From a virus, in the IMG/VR virus record IMGVR_UViG_3300042197_001115, positions 1 through 28,038 of that record: a stretch of 28,038 bases of DNA; one strand, 5' to 3'. Within the stretch, counting starts at the first letter, position 1, and each line of letters opens with the position of its first letter. Shown in pieces: positions 25,550 through 28,038 of the stretch. The position numbers and the translations under genes are program-made. The notes under the pieces were generated by a model. The model worked only from the letters and a program-made list of their open reading frames with translations, was not told the DNA's origin and searched no databases.

Positions 25550-26911
25550 TTATCCAATAAACCAACCAGTTCCATTACTGAACACTGGCATAGAGTTTCC
25601 TGCTCCGCCTACTGCAGGAGCGTTAAATGTTGTTGAATCTGCGTCAGTAACAAATGCTCTTGCACCTGCACCAACTGTCGCTGCCAAAGGCAATGCGCTG
25701 ACAGTAACCGCAGTAGTTTTAACTACTGTAGCAACAATGGCTGCATTTGCTCTTGCTAATTCAAATGCATTATTTGCATCTGACATTCTAGCAAACTCTG
25801 CGTTTGCTGTAAATCCGCCAGTACCAAATATAATATCTTTGGTAGATCCGTTGGTACCAGTAGCAATAATTAAGTTACCCCCAGTACCACTAGCATATGT
25901 TTCTACAAAGAAATAACCATCGCCGGCACCAGTTAAACTGTAATTAGCATCAGCAAAAGTGTTGCCATTAAAACCAAAATCTGAGTAACCTTCAGTATCA
26001 GTACCGTCAGCACCTTGTGCTATCCAATCACTTGATCCGGTATTGTCTTGGTTAATTAATACGGCTTGTGTATACGTATTAGATGTACTTGAGATAACAA
26101 TTGTAGGAGCAGTTAATGTATTACCTGCTGCCTCTGCATTTGGTCCAACAAACAATGTTGTACCTGAAAGAACTACGTTGCTCGGGGCTCTAAATATTCC
26201 AGCAGTATCAAATGTAAAATGTGAGTTTGCATTTGCAGTATCAGTGGAAATAACAACATTACTTTCGCTATGTATTTCAAATTCATTTGTAAAATTAGGT
26301 TCAATTGCCCATTGATATGGACCTGGCCAATACAATGCACCACCGGCACCAAACGTCCATGTAGCATTTACGTTTCCTGCATCAGTAACAATATGAACAT
26401 TAGTTACGCTTTGAATAGTTTCAACACCTAAATTACCTGCTACATCTAAATCATTTAGTATATTAACACCTGTTAAAGTTGATAAACCTGTAGAAGTAAT
26501 ATTATTTGCACCAATGTTACCAGTATAATTAGGTAGATAGTTGGCAACTGCTGAGTTACCATATACATTACTTAAGAATCCACCATCGCCTGAAAAGAAA
26601 TTAGCGACAACTAAGTTTCCTAAATTAGCATTAGCACCACTAATGTTACCGGTTACTGATAAACCTGTCAATGTACCAACACTCGTAATATTTGGTTGAG
26701 CGGCATTAGTAACTGATTGAGAAAGAATGGACTGAGCCGCTGCAGGAAAATATGATCCGCCGGCACCATTAAGAATTAGGTTGCCGACAATTTGTAAATT
26801 AGCCTTTTGCGTCTCTGGAGTACCACTCATGTTAACTACTGGGACTAGAGTAGTGTATGCGATGTTTGCACCAATTGGATTAAGTGCTGTTATTTTAATA
26901 CTTTGTGTCAT
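25550..26911 (-). CDS. Fibre-like structural protein 2 (453 aa)
   Basis: A 453-residue protein with the same Gly/Asn/Thr-rich beta-pattern. The start MTQSIKITALNPIGANIAYT resembles an attachment domain of tail-associated fibres. The middle includes GNI-type repeats and FSGDGGFLSNVYGN, related to the repeats in protein 1. The end (GARAFVTDADSTTFNAPAVG, then MPVFSNGTGWFIG) is a different cap from those of its two neighbours, seen in many environmental phage fibres. AGGGAAAA lies before the ATG. It is 14 bases downstream of fibre 3 and 25 bases upstream of fibre 1. Confidence 0.85.
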   Translation of the reverse strand: MTQSIKITALNPIGANIAYTTLVPVVNMSGTPETQKANLQIVGNLILNGAGGSYFPAAAQSILSQSVTNAAQPNITSVGTLTGLSVTGNISGANANLGNLVVANFFSGDGGFLSNVYGNSAVANYLPNYTGNIGANNITSTGLSTLTGVNILNDLDVAGNLGVETIQSVTNVHIVTDAGNVNATWTFGAGGALYWPGPYQWAIEPNFTNEFEIHSESNVVISTDTANANSHFTFDTAGIFRAPSNVVLSGTTLFVGPNAEAAGNTLTAPTIVISSTSNTYTQAVLINQDNTGSSDWIAQGADGTDTEGYSDFGFNGNTFADANYSLTGAGDGYFFVETYASGTGGNLIIATGTNGSTKDIIFGTGGFTANAEFARMSDANNAFELARANAAIVATVVKTTAVTVSALPLAATVGAGARAFVTDADSTTFNAPAVGGAGNSMPVFSNGTGWFIG

Positions 26912-26925
26912 TTTATTTTCCCTTG

Positions 26926-28038
26926 TTATGCAAATGCAACACCGTTATTACCTATGCAGAACCACTTACCTGATATATATTGTAATATGCATCCTTGACC
27001 TGAGGCAGTGAAACTCATTGTACCTCCACCGCCCCAGGCAGCGTTAGTTACCGTAATCACCATTGATCCGGTATATGCTTTCATCATAAACGTTTTAATC
27101 TGTCCTTCAGTACCGGCAGCAAGAGTTGCTGTTTCTGATAATGATGTTGAAAAATATGAAGCAGTTACGGCTAAATTAACACTAGCGCCAGATGCAAGGT
27201 CTTCGCTGCCGTTTAACAATACTGTGCCATTGGCTATAACATTACTTGTTGTAATTGTATTGCTTATAGTAATACTGCTAGGCAAATTAATATTAATAGT
27301 GCCGGCACCTACTATAGGACTTCCTGTTACTAATAATTGACTGCTTGCTACACCTACACTTGTAACTGTACCGCCTAATGTGGTTGTAGATATGGTAACA
27401 TTACCGTTACCACTGCTTACGCTAATACCTGAACCTGCATTAATTCTTGTAACGCCTGTATTGGTAACTGTTATATTACCGCTAGATGTTATTGGGCCAC
27501 CGTTAATTTGTATACCTGATCCAGGTGTGATGCCTACGCTCGTAACGGTTCCTGAAGTGGCTCCGTTGCTAGCACTTGTAATTCTACCGTAAGCATCTAT
27601 GCTCACATTAGGGTTAGTATACGTGCCCGCTGTGACTCCGCTAATTGCTAAGTCTATGCTCATATTTCCGTCAGAGACTAACGGTGATCCGGTAACAGTT
27701 AATCTAGCATTGCTAGCAGGAATAAGTCCTACGCTAGTTAATGTTCCTCCACCGTTTCCATTACCGCCGGTGCTTGCTATTGTAACATTGCCGTTACTTT
27801 GATTTATCACAATACCAGATCCGGCTGTGATACTAGTCACGCCGGTATTATTTATATTAACAATACCGGTATTTGCATCCGATGTTATACCTATTCCGTT
27901 TCCAGGATTGAAGGTATTATACGGACTGGCATTGCCAAACAATGTAGCAAAGTTAACGTTTGTTTTAGTGAATGCAGTATATAGGCTGTCACTACCCGTA
28001 CTTTCGTTGGGTAAACCTATACTGATTACCTGTATATT
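26926..28038 (-). CDS. Fibre-like structural protein 3 (5' end outside window)
   Basis: The frame is open to the right edge, giving 370 visible residues. The first visible ones (VISIGLPNESTGSDSLYTAF, then TKTNVNFATLFG) match the N-terminal part of many marine and freshwater phage fibres, so only a few residues are missing. A TTG at 27942 is not the start. The middle has repeats of a TSVGI..GSGIQ..GGPIT pattern; the end (TLAAGTEGQIKTFMMKAYTG, then MSFTASGQGCILQYISGKWF) is a third, different cap. First visible gene of the leftward fibre operon. Confidence 0.85.
   Translation of the reverse strand, partial: NIQVISIGLPNESTGSDSLYTAFTKTNVNFATLFGNASPYNTFNPGNGIGITSDANTGIVNINNTGVTSITAGSGIVINQSNGNVTIASTGGNGNGGGTLTSVGLIPASNARLTVTGSPLVSDGNMSIDLAISGVTAGTYTNPNVSIDAYGRITSASNGATSGTVTSVGITPGSGIQINGGPITSSGNITVTNTGVTRINAGSGISVSSGNGNVTISTTTLGGTVTSVGVASSQLLVTGSPIVGAGTININLPSSITISNTITTSNVIANGTVLLNGSEDLASGASVNLAVTASYFSTSLSETATLAAGTEGQIKTFMMKAYTGSMVITVTNAAWGGGGTMSFTASGQGCILQYISGKWFCIGNNGVAFA

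Noticed and set aside
24518-27984. Many open frames on the plus strand across the fibre genes
   Set aside because: They follow from the low-complexity codons of the minus-strand fibre genes and have no starts or products that make sense.

Overview
This window reads as a piece of a large tailed-phage genome, most likely a T4-superfamily myovirus of a Gram-negative, probably proteobacterial, host. Four things support this: a dense array of tRNA genes with encoded CCA ends; many near-consensus sigma70 promoters (TTGACA, exactly 17 bases, TATAAT-like) in front of small early-type genes; a second promoter class matching the T4 late motif (TATAAATA and close variants) in front of late-type genes; and three long Gly/Asn/Thr-rich fibre-like proteins at the right end. 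The host cannot be named from the sequence.

Layout. Bases 1-1002 (minus) hold the start of an FkbH-like HAD/GNAT protein. Bases 1020-8180 (plus) are a tRNA array: 21 ordinary tRNA genes plus one aberrant Tyr-like gene, together covering 18 amino acids (no Phe or His found). It includes a true initiator tRNA and is interleaved with small genes: an HNH nuclease, a secreted EF-hand protein, a GNAT-like protein, a 2OG-Fe(II) oxygenase, small membrane proteins and hypotheticals. Its spacers are not empty. Three share a fold closed by 13-16 bp terminal stems with a common CATT/AGTG segment, and others are strongly self-complementary. Bases 8188-14716 hold late-type genes: a decayed GDPD-like protein, then a minus-strand operon of S8 protease, 2OG oxygenase and GNAT, a decayed calcineurin-like phosphoesterase, and a minus-strand operon of two more 2OG-oxygenase-fold proteins with an asparagine-synthetase-like ATP pyrophosphatase. 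Bases 14733-22921 (plus) are a run of small early genes: phosphoesterase, HExxH protein, GIY-YIG nuclease, three paralogous MNERI proteins, an RHH-like protein, an SGNH-like protein, a PRMT-like methyltransferase and an LPD29-like protein. It ends at a strong two-way terminator. Bases 22939-28038 (minus) are three tandem fibre-like genes, the last one cut by the window edge.

How it may work together. Six genes have the T4-type late motif placed so that the predicted transcription start is the A of the ATG (five genes) or within one base of it (one gene), and none of them has a Shine-Dalgarno site. The same perfect motif sits where transcription would start on base 1 of the initiator tRNA. I infer a late programme of leaderless mRNAs supported by a late-expressed phage initiator tRNA. 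A second theme is protein or small-molecule modification: four 2OG-oxygenase folds, two or three GNAT folds, a PRMT-like methyltransferase, an Asn-synthetase-like enzyme and a FkbH-like protein. Their substrates are not visible here. All family assignments come from reading motifs by eye; no database search was made.
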